This document shows positions 1 to 9,440 of a stretch of 59,791 nucleotides of DNA, piece by piece. The first letter of the stretch is position 1. Each line of letters begins with the position of its first letter. The notes under the pieces were generated by a model. The model was not told the origin of the DNA. It worked only from the letters and a program-made list of their open reading frames with translations, and made no database searches. The stretch comes from an uncultured Bacteroidota bacterium (GTDB lineage Bacteria > Bacteroidota > Bacteroidia > Flavobacteriales > Flavobacteriaceae), in NCBI GenBank assembly GCA_913041125.1, contig CAJWHM010000009.1:1-59791 (forward strand). Reading direction: 5' to 3'. The position numbers and the translations under genes were made by a program.

Positions 1-25
1 ATACATTGCACAAAAACATTTTGTT

Positions 26-3000
26 ATGAAACATCTTTATTTATTGATGTCTTTTCTTTTGGCTATTCAATTTTCTTTAGCCCAAAGAACAATCACAGGT
101 GTCGTTTCCGATGAATTTGGGGTCCCACTTCCAGGTGCTACCATTTTAGAGGAGGGAACTAGTAATGGAACCACTACAGATTTTGACGGAAATTATTCTA
201 TAACAGTAGAAGATGGTGCTTCGATTTCAGCAAGTTATGTTGGCTATCAAGCAACTTCAATATTAGTTGATGGGCAGGATCAGATAAACTTCACTTTAAC
301 AGAAGGAAATCAACTTGATGAAGTTATTGTAACATCGTTAGGTATTAAAAGAGAGAAACAAGCATTAGGATATGCAGTATCTGAGGTTTCAAATGAATCT
401 TTAGAACAAAGAGCTGAAGGAGATATAGGTAGAGTTTTAACTGGAAAAGCATCTGGTGTTCAGATCACGAACCAAAGTGGGCTTTCAGGTTCAGGAACAA
501 GTATTGTAATTAGAGGTTTAAATACTTTTTCTCAAGGAAATCAGCCCTTATTTATAGTTGACGGAATACCCTTTAGCAGCGAAACAAATTCACAAGGAAG
601 TTTCGTTGATGGAAATAATGGTTCTTCTCGCTTTTTAGATATAGACCCAAATAACATTGAATCCGTTAGTGTGCTTAAAGGATTAGCAGCTGCAACATTG
701 TATGGTACTCAAGGGAGAAATGGTGTTATTCTAATTACTACAAAATCTGGTAGTTCTTCTTCTGGCGAAGCAAGTAAAAACGAAATAACAATAAATTCCT
801 CATATTTTAATGTTGAATTTGCTTCAATGCCTGACTACCAAATGCAATATGGAAATGGATTTGACCAGTCTTTCGGTTGGTTCTTCTCAAATTGGGGGCC
901 GAGCTTTGATGAAGGAGGACCTGCAGGTTGGGGTGGCCAATCATCAATAAACGGAACATCATCTGGCACACCTGGTTTTCTCAGACACCCCTACACAACA
1001 GCTAGTTCTGCAACTGGTATCCCACAAGTTCTAGATGCATTAGGTATAGATCCTAATGCCCTATATGAATGGAAACCATATGATAGTGTAGGTGGTTTTT
1101 TTAAAACAGGACATGTCTTCAGTAATAATATTAATGTTAGGGGCGCAACACCTGACGGAACTGTAAATTATAATATAAATTATGGTAACTTAGAAGACGT
1201 TGGATTTACACCCGGTAATACAGTTAATAGAAACACACTCAGTTTTGGAGGTAACGCGCAGTTATCAAATAAATTTGTTGTTGGTGGAACTTTAAATTAT
1301 TCAAAGACAGAATTCCAAACACCACCTGTTGCTGCTGGCTATGGAAGTAATGTTGGTGGTGAAGGAGCTTCAGTTTTTGCTAATGTATTTTACACACCAA
1401 GAAGTGTTGATCTTATGGGACTGCCCTATCAAAACCCTGTAACAGGAGAGTCAATATATTATAGACAAAACAACTCCATTCAACACCCACTATGGACAGT
1501 AAATAATACAGCCAATTTACAAGCAACAAATAGAGTATTTGGAGGTGCAAATATTTCCTATGGCATTAATGACAATCTAAATGTTTCTTACCGTTATGGT
1601 TTAGATATATATTCTGAAAACAATACCAATTACTCCAACAAAGGTGGAAAAACAGGTTCTCTAGTTAATAGAAATGGTATATATGAAACTTGGAATAATA
1701 CAAAATCAATCTATAACCATAACCTAAATTTAAGTGGTGATTATGACATTGAAGAATTTGGTATTACATTCAATGTAGGTATCGATTCTAGGAGTGATAT
1801 TTTTGATCAAAATGGAACAAGAAGTACTGGGCAACAGGTCTTTAATGTCTTAAGGCACTTTAACTTTGAACAGCAGGATGAAATTCAATATTTTGAAAAA
1901 AGAAATATACTTGGTGCATTTGCCCAGACTGAAATCGATTACAATCGGTATGCTTATTTGACCCTTGCAGCAAGAAAAGATTGGGTATCGAACTTATCTG
2001 AGGCGAATAGATCAATAATTTATCCATCAGCTAGTGTGTCTTTTATTCCCACTGAAGCATTCCCAGAAATTAAAAATGATTATCTAGGTTTCATAAAGGT
2101 AAGAGCAGGTTATGGTACTTCAGCTAATTTCCCTTTTGGTTATCCTATTGCTGCTACACTTAACATTGATACTCAATCATTCATAAAAAATGGTGGTTTT
2201 GTAATCTCAAACACATCAGGCTCCATACTTGGAAACCCGAATTTAAAACCTGAAAGGATAGATGAAATTGAGTTTGGTATTGAAGGTCGTTTTTTCAACA
2301 ATAGACTAACTATGGATTTATCTATTTATAACAAAAAAACAAATGATCTAATTATAGACAGACCTTTAGATCCATCTACAGGATATACTTCAACTCAAAC
2401 AAATATTGGTTTGATTGAAAATAAGGGAGCAGAACTTGATTTATCAATGAATTGGTTTGAGAGTCAGGATGGTTTGAATTGGTCCTCTTCATTTAATTGG
2501 TCAACAAACGATGCAATTGTGATTGACCTAGGTGAAGATACTGATCGTATTGTTTTTGCTGGATTTGGAACATTAGGAAATGCTGCAATTCCAGGGGAAT
2601 CTCTTGGTTCTATAATAGGATCTTCCATAACTAGACTCGGAGGAAGAATAGAAAATTCAAGATGGGTAGATGGAGGTGATTACGTAGTAAATAACCAAGG
2701 TAGTTATGATGAGACTTTTGATCCTACCATTATAGGTGATGCAAATCCAGACTGGATTGCCAACTTAAGTAATACTATTTCTTACAAAAACTTGAGTCTA
2801 AACTTCCTATTTAATTATCAACAGGGCGGTGATATATTCACTTACACTGTAGCTACTTTATTAGGTAGAGGATTAACTACTGACACATTAGATCGAGAGT
2901 TAAGCTTTGTTTTACCAGGAGTCAACTCAAACGGACAACCTAATACTAAAATGATTAATAACTCAACATTTTACTTTAGTAACGTTTTATATGGTCCAGA

Positions 3001-3274
3001 TGAAATGTTAGTCTATGATGCCAGCCATTGGAGATTGGGTGAAGTTTCGTTATCATATAATTTACCTAAAAACTTAATTGAAAGTACTCCCTTTGGTAGT
3101 ATTTCGATTACAGCATCTGGATTTAATTTAGCCTACAATGCATGGAATACTCCTGAAGGAACAAATTTTGATCCTAATATTGCTGGTGTAGGTATTGGTA
3201 ATGGTAGGGGATTTGATTTTATTAATGGCCCAAGTGCTAGAAGATACGGAGGCAGTATAAAACTTACATTTTAA
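26..3274 (+). CDS. SusC/RagA-family TonB-dependent outer membrane transporter
   Basis: This is a 1082-residue outer membrane beta-barrel that imports a bulky nutrient using TonB energy, normally with a SusD lipoprotein as lid. Residues 1-19 form a signal peptide (cleavage near SLA-Q). Residues 20-95 are the carboxypeptidase-like regulatory domain with GTTTDFDGNYSI, followed by a TonB-box-like LDEVIVTSLGI near residue 98. The plug domain (RGLNTFSQGNQPLFIVDGIPF region) ends near residue 245, and the barrel closes with a C-terminal phenylalanine (SIKLTF). The SusD gene follows after 17 bases, so the two are one operon. The start lies 25 bases from the window edge, so the promoter and any earlier operon genes are not visible. 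The substrate is unknown; no polysaccharide-degrading enzyme is nearby. Confidence 0.95.
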   Translation: MKHLYLLMSFLLAIQFSLAQRTITGVVSDEFGVPLPGATILEEGTSNGTTTDFDGNYSITVEDGASISASYVGYQATSILVDGQDQINFTLTEGNQLDEVIVTSLGIKREKQALGYAVSEVSNESLEQRAEGDIGRVLTGKASGVQITNQSGLSGSGTSIVIRGLNTFSQGNQPLFIVDGIPFSSETNSQGSFVDGNNGSSRFLDIDPNNIESVSVLKGLAAATLYGTQGRNGVILITTKSGSSSSGEASKNEITINSSYFNVEFASMPDYQMQYGNGFDQSFGWFFSNWGPSFDEGGPAGWGGQSSINGTSSGTPGFLRHPYTTASSATGIPQVLDALGIDPNALYEWKPYDSVGGFFKTGHVFSNNINVRGATPDGTVNYNINYGNLEDVGFTPGNTVNRNTLSFGGNAQLSNKFVVGGTLNYSKTEFQTPPVAAGYGSNVGGEGASVFANVFYTPRSVDLMGLPYQNPVTGESIYYRQNNSIQHPLWTVNNTANLQATNRVFGGANISYGINDNLNVSYRYGLDIYSENNTNYSNKGGKTGSLVNRNGIYETWNNTKSIYNHNLNLSGDYDIEEFGITFNVGIDSRSDIFDQNGTRSTGQQVFNVLRHFNFEQQDEIQYFEKRNILGAFAQTEIDYNRYAYLTLAARKDWVSNLSEANRSIIYPSASVSFIPTEAFPEIKNDYLGFIKVRAGYGTSANFPFGYPIAATLNIDTQSFIKNGGFVISNTSGSILGNPNLKPERIDEIEFGIEGRFFNNRLTMDLSIYNKKTNDLIIDRPLDPSTGYTSTQTNIGLIENKGAELDLSMNWFESQDGLNWSSSFNWSTNDAIVIDLGEDTDRIVFAGFGTLGNAAIPGESLGSIIGSSITRLGGRIENSRWVDGGDYVVNNQGSYDETFDPTIIGDANPDWIANLSNTISYKNLSLNFLFNYQQGGDIFTYTVATLLGRGLTTDTLDRELSFVLPGVNSNGQPNTKMINNSTFYFSNVLYGPDEMLVYDASHWRLGEVSLSYNLPKNLIESTPFGSISITASGFNLAYNAWNTPEGTNFDPNIAGVGIGNGRGFDFINGPSARRYGGSIKLTF

Positions 3275-3291
3275 TTTAAAAAATTTGAATT

Positions 3292-4920
3292 ATGAAAAAT
3301 GTTAAAAATTTATTAGGTCTATTTTTTATCTCAACTCTTATGTTCATTTCATGTGATACATTAGACTTAGATCTTACAGAAAATCCAAATGCATTAAGTC
3401 CAAATCAAGCTGATGCTGGTTTCTTTTTAAATTCGATTCAAATTAACTTTGCATTTTGGGTAAATAGCATGGGAGATCGAGGTGGTGAGCTTACAAGAAT
3501 AAACTATATGAATGGTAGAACTTATAACAATGTCTACTCACCTGATAGTTGGAATGGATTATGGTCATCAGCGTATAGAGGGATGCTTGAAGATATTCGT
3601 CTTATGAATTCCCTTGCAGATGAAGCTGGTTTATCTTATCACAGAGGAATGGGTAAAGTATTCCAAGCATACATATTAATAACTCTAGTAGACTATTTTG
3701 GAGATATTCCTTACTCTGAAGCCCTTCAAGGTGGAGAAGGAGTTTTAAACCCAATTGCAGACAGCGGACAGAGTGTTTATAGTGCTGCAATCTCAACTCT
3801 TGATAGTGCTATAGCTGATTTTAACTCTGGAGGTCCTGTTCCCTCAAATGATTATTATTACGGAGGAAATGCGGATAAGTGGATTAAAGCAGCAAATAGC
3901 ATTAAAAAGAAAGCTCTTTTAAATTTAGGAGATTTTGTTGGTTACAATGCTATTACAAATTATATTAGTTCTCCCACGGATGATTTTCAATTTATATGGG
4001 GAAGAAATCCAGCTACTCCTGACACAAGACATCCTCTATATAGATCAAATTACACCTCGACCGGTGGCGGAGAATATATGTCAAATTGGCTAATGTTCAA
4101 CATGATTAATGGACATGCTGGAAATTCAGACCCTAGAATCAATTATTATTTCTATAGACAAGTGGATAATACACCTGGATTTGATAGTGCAGCTGATGAA
4201 GAGGTATTAGAATGTGGCCTTCCAGGTTATTATGTACCACCTCAATTGAGAGGCGACAACTCACCTTTCTGTGCGCCTACAAACTCTGCTAGTAAACCTG
4301 CCAACGGATATTGGGGAAGAGATCATGGAAATGATAATGGAATTCCTCCTGATGGATTTAAAAGAACATTAAGAGGTGTATATCCTGCTGGAGGAGCTTT
4401 TGATGATTCTAGCTTTGCAGGAAAAGTAGATGGTGATGGATTTGGTGGAGCTGGTATTACCCCTATAATGCTTTCCTCATGGATGCACTACATGAACGCA
4501 GAGGTAGCTGTTAATAATGGCGGTGACCCGACTAATGAAACACTTATAGCTTTAGAACAAGCTTTGTATAAAACTGACGATCTTGGCGGACCTGCTTTAA
4601 CAAGTGATGACGTTTCTAATTACATAGCTGCTTTCACTTCAGATTGGAATTCTGCAAGTTCTCTTGCTGATAAATTAGATATGTGGGCTACAGAATTCTT
4701 CATCTCGTTAACAGGAAATGGTATTGATGCGTATAATTCGTATAGAAGAAATGGTTTTCCAAGATCACTTCAGCCAAATATTGAACCAGATCCAGGACAA
4801 TTCCCGTTGTCTCAGTACTATCCTGCAAATTATGTAAATACGAATAGAAACGCTACACAAAAAAGTGCTAAAACTGTTCGTATATTTTGGAATACTAATG
4901 GTCCAACAACTTTAAAATAA
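3292..4920 (+). CDS. SusD/RagB-family nutrient-binding surface lipoprotein
   Basis: This is a 542-residue SusD-type lipoprotein that should sit on the cell surface over the preceding SusC barrel and bind the substrate. The signal peptide ends in a lipobox (MFISC) with lipidated Cys21, followed by acidic residues as is common for exported surface lipoproteins of this phylum. The start of the mature protein (LTENPNALSPNQAD) resembles the SusD-like_2 branch rather than classical starch SusD. The helical TPR-like scaffold region (about 90-260) and a C-terminal part with EFFISLTGNGIDAYNSYRR are typical. It is followed two bases later by a third lipoprotein gene, so all three are probably co-transcribed and end at the hairpin near 5850. 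The ligand is not predictable. Confidence 0.93.
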   Translation: MKNVKNLLGLFFISTLMFISCDTLDLDLTENPNALSPNQADAGFFLNSIQINFAFWVNSMGDRGGELTRINYMNGRTYNNVYSPDSWNGLWSSAYRGMLEDIRLMNSLADEAGLSYHRGMGKVFQAYILITLVDYFGDIPYSEALQGGEGVLNPIADSGQSVYSAAISTLDSAIADFNSGGPVPSNDYYYGGNADKWIKAANSIKKKALLNLGDFVGYNAITNYISSPTDDFQFIWGRNPATPDTRHPLYRSNYTSTGGGEYMSNWLMFNMINGHAGNSDPRINYYFYRQVDNTPGFDSAADEEVLECGLPGYYVPPQLRGDNSPFCAPTNSASKPANGYWGRDHGNDNGIPPDGFKRTLRGVYPAGGAFDDSSFAGKVDGDGFGGAGITPIMLSSWMHYMNAEVAVNNGGDPTNETLIALEQALYKTDDLGGPALTSDDVSNYIAAFTSDWNSASSLADKLDMWATEFFISLTGNGIDAYNSYRRNGFPRSLQPNIEPDPGQFPLSQYYPANYVNTNRNATQKSAKTVRIFWNTNGPTTLK

Positions 4921-4922
4921 TA

Positions 4923-5807
4923 ATGATGAAAAAAATAATATATCTATTTGTTTTAGCTTTCATTTTTAACTCTTGTGAAGAGCCTGACAATACAGTCAAC
5001 TTTGTTCTAGATAATTTTGATAAAGGGGCTGTAATTAGAACTATAAGCACTAGTGGCGATTATAATTTTTACAATCAAAATACATCAGTTTTTTCAGTTG
5101 AAATAGAAGAACATGATGCCGAAAATGGAGATTTAATGCAAAATGTTGAAATTTTCTTATCAGTGGATGGAAGTTCAGAAGTTTTATATACAACATTACA
5201 ACCTAACGATTTTTCAATTGGTCCTACTGGATTACCAAGAGCCACTTTTCAAGTTCCATTGAGTGATGTAAAAAGTAAGATTGGATTTATTGGAGGAAGT
5301 ACTGTGAAAATTAGACTTCAACTTAATTTAACAAATGGAAAAACATACTCTGAAGATGAGGTAACTGGGTCAATGACAGGTTCTTATTTTGCTTCTCCGT
5401 TTGTCTACAATAAAATAGTTTTGTGTAATGTTACAGATGGTTCTGCTGTACCAGGAGTCTATACTATTAAGATGCAAGATTCTTATGGTGACGGATGGCA
5501 AGATAGTAGAGTAAAATTAACTGTTGACGGAGAAGTTTATTTCTTTGCTATGCCAAGTCCATATGCGAGTGGAGTTGAAATAAATAAAACACTTGAAGCA
5601 TATACAGGTGACGATAATTCAGGTTATTCAACCATTACTATCCCTGCTAATGCGTCAGAAATGAAATGGGAATGGATAGTTGGAAGATATCCAGAAGAAA
5701 CATCTTACACTATTTCTTACACAAAACTAGATGGTACTAGGGCACAAGATAGTTACAATGAAGCTAACGGACCTGGAGGCGTAAAAATATTAAGTGTTTG
5801 TCAATAA
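4923..5807 (+). CDS. SusE-position surface lipoprotein with DSYGDGW motif
   Basis: This is a 294-residue lipoprotein with signal peptide and lipobox FNSC (Cys18), followed by EEPD, an acidic stretch like a surface-export signal. It occupies the place that SusE/SusF proteins take behind SusD and probably assists substrate binding on the cell surface; that role is inferred from position. Residues about 25-150 look like a beta-sandwich. The C-terminal part carries GVYTIKMQDSYGDGWQD, a motif seen in secreted beta-sandwich domains of marine bacteria. I do not recognise a characterised family. The start has two consecutive ATG codons (4923 and 4926), either of which gives the same signal peptide. 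Its stop is followed by the hairpin at 5838-5862. Confidence 0.85.
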   Translation: MMKKIIYLFVLAFIFNSCEEPDNTVNFVLDNFDKGAVIRTISTSGDYNFYNQNTSVFSVEIEEHDAENGDLMQNVEIFLSVDGSSEVLYTTLQPNDFSIGPTGLPRATFQVPLSDVKSKIGFIGGSTVKIRLQLNLTNGKTYSEDEVTGSMTGSYFASPFVYNKIVLCNVTDGSAVPGVYTIKMQDSYGDGWQDSRVKLTVDGEVYFFAMPSPYASGVEINKTLEAYTGDDNSGYSTITIPANASEMKWEWIVGRYPEETSYTISYTKLDGTRAQDSYNEANGPGGVKILSVCQ

Positions 5808-5837
5808 ATAAGAGACACTTATAAAAATGTTTAATTT

Positions 5838-5862
5838 AAGAGGGTATTAAGCCCTCTTTTTT
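5838..5862 (+). terminator. rho-independent terminator of the SusC/SusD operon
   Basis: A 7-bp stem (AAGAGGG at 5838-5844 with CCCTCTT at 5852-5858), a 7-base loop and a run of T on the plus strand follow the third gene of the operon by about 30 bases. The T-run reaches the stop codon of the convergent minus-strand gene, so the same hairpin may also slow transcription coming from the right, although its minus-strand T-run is weaker. Confidence 0.85.
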
Positions 5863-7300
5863 ATTGCATATTTGGATACACATATCCTCTCCAAAATGTA
5901 CCGTTTCCTTCATACTTCCAAACAACCTTGCTGTCTTTAGTTACCTCCCAATATCCAAAATCTCCTTCACAAATTAAAGTATTACCGTTTGGCAATCTAT
6001 ATACACCTGAAATTTTTGCATTATATATTTCTGGATTAGAATAACTCCAATAAATATTAGGTGTTCCCCAATTTAGTGGATTAATATCAAATTCACTTGG
6101 AAGTTCAAATTCATATACAATGGATTGCTTTTCTTTAGTTCCATTCATGTAAATTAAAAAATGATTCAGTGTTTTATTATCTAAAGTAACAAGACTGGGA
6201 TGATGATTATTAAAAAATAGACGTTCCCCTTCTCCTTTATAAGTTCTAGGATTACCAAAACGAAAACTTAGGTCTCCCAAATCTGTTTTAGTAGTATCAG
6301 TATCATATTTATGTGGAACAACCCAAATTTCACTGTAAAAATTAACACTTACATATATTACATCTTTTATATCATCATAATACAGTCCATTTGCATGCAT
6401 TAAATCTCCATTTTCATAATCATAATAATTTAAATCGATTTTTTCAGGATGTTCACTCACGACACCATAATTAAGTCCAGTAGGGTTAAAATCCTGAATC
6501 AAATGATCTGAACTTTTCCATTCCCAGACAATTGATCTTTCTTGAGGTGAAAACTCAATTATTTTTTCTAAAAAAATATCCTGGCTGCCATTGAATCCCA
6601 TTTCTATAGCCTGACTTTCAGAAAATCTTTCCCACACTAAAATCAAAATGTTTCCATTTGGCATTATCTCAAAATCATGATGAGCAAGTTCATTTTCATT
6701 ATTAATTTCATATTCCCAATCTAAACTTCCTAAAGGATTAAATTTTTTTAAAATTCCTCCATAACCACCGAAGGAAAATGAAACTTGATCAGGTTTAAAT
6801 AATCCAACTACACTTCCATCTGAGAGTAACTCCAAATCATTTCCTAACTTAGAGTCAAAATTCCAAGTTTTTAAATACTCTCCTGTTTTTGATGTTAAGT
6901 AAGCACTAGACCCTCCATTCTCAATTATAAATATAGGATTTGGATCTATCTCTTTAGGAATAAATAATTTGATATTATCTGAGACTTCTGGAATTGGAAG
7001 AAAATATGCTCTTATAGATATATTACTTTTTAAAACATGTTGGTATGTTTCATTTTTTATATCACTATCAAATCCTTCCCATCTATCAAAATAATATCCT
7101 GTATTCGATATAGCTTCAAAAAGAATTGTATCATTTTTTTGATAAGAACCCTCAAGAGTAGATACACTACCTTGACCTTCAATTGAAATAGATACATTAT
7201 AATAAATATTTTCCTCTAAATTTAAATCTTCATTACAACTATAAAGGCTAAATATCAAAAGGCTAAACAAGAAAAAATTAAAATTTTGATTTTTCTGCAA
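5861..7300 (-). CDS. Arylsulfotransferase-fold lipoprotein with InlB-type repeat
   Basis: This is a 479-residue lipoprotein: signal peptide, then SLYSC with lipidated Cys22. Residues about 33-100 form a bacterial InlB/Listeria-Bacteroides type repeat (GQGSVSTLEGSY, TGYYFDRWEG). Residues about 125-479 resemble the arylsulfate sulfotransferase (ASST) six-bladed propeller, with blade signatures LELLSDGSVVGLF and MPNGNILILV and conserved histidine motifs HHDF (207-210) and HANG (302-305). ASST enzymes move sulfate between phenols through a phosphohistidine-like sulfo-histidine; whether this one is active is not shown by the sequence. No ATG lies between the upstream in-frame stop and the signal peptide, so the start is taken as TTG at 7300. 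The gene is convergent with the SusCD operon and divergent from rlmB. Confidence 0.75.
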   Translation of the reverse strand: MQKNQNFNFFLFSLLIFSLYSCNEDLNLEENIYYNVSISIEGQGSVSTLEGSYQKNDTILFEAISNTGYYFDRWEGFDSDIKNETYQHVLKSNISIRAYFLPIPEVSDNIKLFIPKEIDPNPIFIIENGGSSAYLTSKTGEYLKTWNFDSKLGNDLELLSDGSVVGLFKPDQVSFSFGGYGGILKKFNPLGSLDWEYEINNENELAHHDFEIMPNGNILILVWERFSESQAIEMGFNGSQDIFLEKIIEFSPQERSIVWEWKSSDHLIQDFNPTGLNYGVVSEHPEKIDLNYYDYENGDLMHANGLYYDDIKDVIYVSVNFYSEIWVVPHKYDTDTTKTDLGDLSFRFGNPRTYKGEGERLFFNNHHPSLVTLDNKTLNHFLIYMNGTKEKQSIVYEFELPSEFDINPLNWGTPNIYWSYSNPEIYNAKISGVYRLPNGNTLICEGDFGYWEVTKDSKVVWKYEGNGTFWRGYVYPNMQ

Positions 7301-7407
7301 TTGAATTATGATTTAAAATAAAATGACAAATAAAACTGTCTTTTACAATTTTAATTATTTTTCACCTAATTAGAGATACACCTTAAGAATTAAATTATTT
7401 TTGATAA

Positions 7408-8139
7408 ATGGAAAAAGAAACCATTTATGGAATTCATGCTGTTTTAGAAGCAATTAAATCGAGTCAACCGATCGATAAGGTATGGATTCAAAAAGGGTCT
7501 AAAAGTAAACTTTTTGAACTGCTCTTAAATAAATTACGTTTAAATAGTATTTCTTTTAGTTTTGTCCCTTCTGAAAAACTAGAACGCTTTTCAGCAAAAA
7601 ATCATCAAGGAGTAGTGGCTAGAATTGCTGCAATAAAAACCATGGAAATGGTTCCTCTAATTAATGAAATATTACAACAGAAGAAAAACCCTTTATTTGT
7701 ATTATTAGATGGAATTACGGATGTACGTAATTTCGGTGCAATTCTTCGTTCAGCTGCTGCGTCTGGTGTTGATGCTGTTTTTATTTCGTCTAGTGGTAGT
7801 GCTCCATTAAATGGTGATGTAGTAAAAACTTCAGCTGGGGGAGCTTTTAAAGTTCCTATTTCAAAAGTTTCACACTTAAAAGATGTTGTTTTTCATCTCA
7901 AAGCTCATAACGTAAAAATTTTTGGTATTACTGAAAAGGCAAAAGAAACTGTTTTCAAAAAGAACTTTGAAGGACCACTTGCTTTAATCTTTGGTTCTGA
8001 AGATCTTGGGATTTCAAAAGGATTGATAAAATTATTAGACGATGAGGCTAAACTTCAGATGGAAAATGAAATAGACTCATTAAATGTTTCTGTTACCTGT
8101 GGAATTCTTTTTTTTGAAATTCTAAGGCAAAGAAGCTAA
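7408..8139 (+). CDS. rlmB: 23S rRNA 2'-O-methyltransferase RlmB (SpoU/TrmH family)
   Basis: This 243-residue protein has the size and layout of RlmB, which methylates the 2'-hydroxyl of a conserved guanosine in the peptidyl-transferase loop of 23S rRNA. An N-terminal RNA-binding domain (IYGIHAVLEAI at the start, residues 1-75) precedes the knotted SPOUT domain. All three SpoU motifs are visible: NFGAILRSA (108-116), FGSEDLGIS (195-203) and SLNVSVTCGILFFE from 224, which form the S-adenosylmethionine pocket and the catalytic arginine site. It starts with ATG, is divergent from the sulfotransferase-like gene with 107 AT-rich bases between them, and is followed 23 bases later by rarA. A tRNA methyltransferase of the same fold is the alternative, but the N-terminal domain favours RlmB. 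Confidence 0.88.
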   Translation: MEKETIYGIHAVLEAIKSSQPIDKVWIQKGSKSKLFELLLNKLRLNSISFSFVPSEKLERFSAKNHQGVVARIAAIKTMEMVPLINEILQQKKNPLFVLLDGITDVRNFGAILRSAAASGVDAVFISSSGSAPLNGDVVKTSAGGAFKVPISKVSHLKDVVFHLKAHNVKIFGITEKAKETVFKKNFEGPLALIFGSEDLGISKGLIKLLDDEAKLQMENEIDSLNVSVTCGILFFEILRQRS

Positions 8140-8162
8140 ACTAAATCTTCTTACATTTAAAT

Positions 8163-9440
8163 ATGAATATTCCATTAGCTGAAAGAATGCGACCAAAAAA
8201 ATTAGCTGACTATTGTGGTCAACAACATCTTATTGGTCCTAATGGTAGTTTTAAACAAATGATTAAATCTGGAGTTTTTCCCTCAATCATTTTATGGGGA
8301 CCACCTGGAACTGGAAAAACAACTTTAGCTCAATTATTAGCATTTGAAAAAAAATGTCCTTTTTATCATATTTCTGCTGTTAATGCGGGTGTAAAAGAAA
8401 TTAGAGATATAATTCATAAAGGCGAAAATTCGGGTGGATTATTTAATGAAAAAACTCCAATTCTCTTTATTGATGAAATACATAGGTTTAGCAAATCACA
8501 GCAAGACTCGTTATTGAATGGAGTAGAAAAAGGAACAATAACTTTAATTGGAGCTACAACTGAAAATCCTAGTTTTGAAGTTATCAATGCTTTACTCTCA
8601 CGTTGTCAGATTTATATACTCAATCCACTTGAAAATAAAGAGTTAAAGAAAATTTTAAAAAAAGCTTTGGAAAGAGACGATATTTTAAAAGAAAATGATA
8701 TTTCATTGGTGGAAACGGATGCATTGATAGAATTTGCTGGTGGAGATGCAAGAAAATTACTCTCGCTTCTAGAACTTGTTGTTAATTCCCAAAAAACAAA
8801 AAAAATTAAGTTGACGAATAATTTAGTATTTGAAACTGTTCAATCTAAAACAGTTTTATTTGACAAAAATGGTGACTTTCACTACGATATCACATCAGCC
8901 CTAATTAAATCAATAAGAGGAAGTGATCCAAATGCAGCTATATATTGGTTAGCAAGAATGATTGAAGCAGGGGAAGAAATAACATTTATTGCTAGACGTC
9001 TTTTGATTCTTGCTTCAGAAGACATAGGTCTAGCAAATCCTACAGCGCTTGTATTAGCTAATAGCACTTTTCAAGCTGTAAAAAATGTGGGTTTTCCGGA
9101 GGGAAGGATAATTTTAGGTCAATGTGCAATATATTTGGCTACTTCGCAAAAAAGTAACTCTTCATATAAAGCAATAAATTCTGCAATTGAGAAAGTAAAA
9201 GATACTGGTAATCTTCAAGTTCCTATTCATTTGAGAAATTCTCCAACTAAATTGATGAAAGAACTAGGTTTTGGTGATGGATACAAATACCCACATGATT
9301 TTGAAAACCAGTTTACTGATCAGGATTTCTTACCTAAAGAAATTGACGGAAATAAATTTTACGAACCGGCAAATAATACTAAAGAAGAGAATATCAGAAA
9401 ATTTCTTCAAACTAGATGGAGAGACAAGTATAATTATTAA
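8163..9440 (+). CDS. rarA: Replication-associated recombination protein RarA (MgsA)
   Basis: This is a 425-residue AAA+ ATPase related to the clamp-loader family that acts at stalled replication forks and single-stranded DNA gaps. It shows Walker A GPPGTGKTT (46-54), Walker B LFIDEIHRF (101-109), sensor 1 IGATTENPSF, and the arginine-finger region ALLSRCQIYIL. The C-terminal tetramerisation part carries IKSIRGSDPNAAIYWLARM and ASEDIGLANP, both diagnostic for RarA. The length agrees with the family. Its stop codon (9438-9440) overlaps the stop of the convergent trkH gene in the palindrome TTAA, so no terminator fits between them. Confidence 0.95.
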   Translation: MNIPLAERMRPKKLADYCGQQHLIGPNGSFKQMIKSGVFPSIILWGPPGTGKTTLAQLLAFEKKCPFYHISAVNAGVKEIRDIIHKGENSGGLFNEKTPILFIDEIHRFSKSQQDSLLNGVEKGTITLIGATTENPSFEVINALLSRCQIYILNPLENKELKKILKKALERDDILKENDISLVETDALIEFAGGDARKLLSLLELVVNSQKTKKIKLTNNLVFETVQSKTVLFDKNGDFHYDITSALIKSIRGSDPNAAIYWLARMIEAGEEITFIARRLLILASEDIGLANPTALVLANSTFQAVKNVGFPEGRIILGQCAIYLATSQKSNSSYKAINSAIEKVKDTGNLQVPIHLRNSPTKLMKELGFGDGYKYPHDFENQFTDQDFLPKEIDGNKFYEPANNTKEENIRKFLQTRWRDKYNY

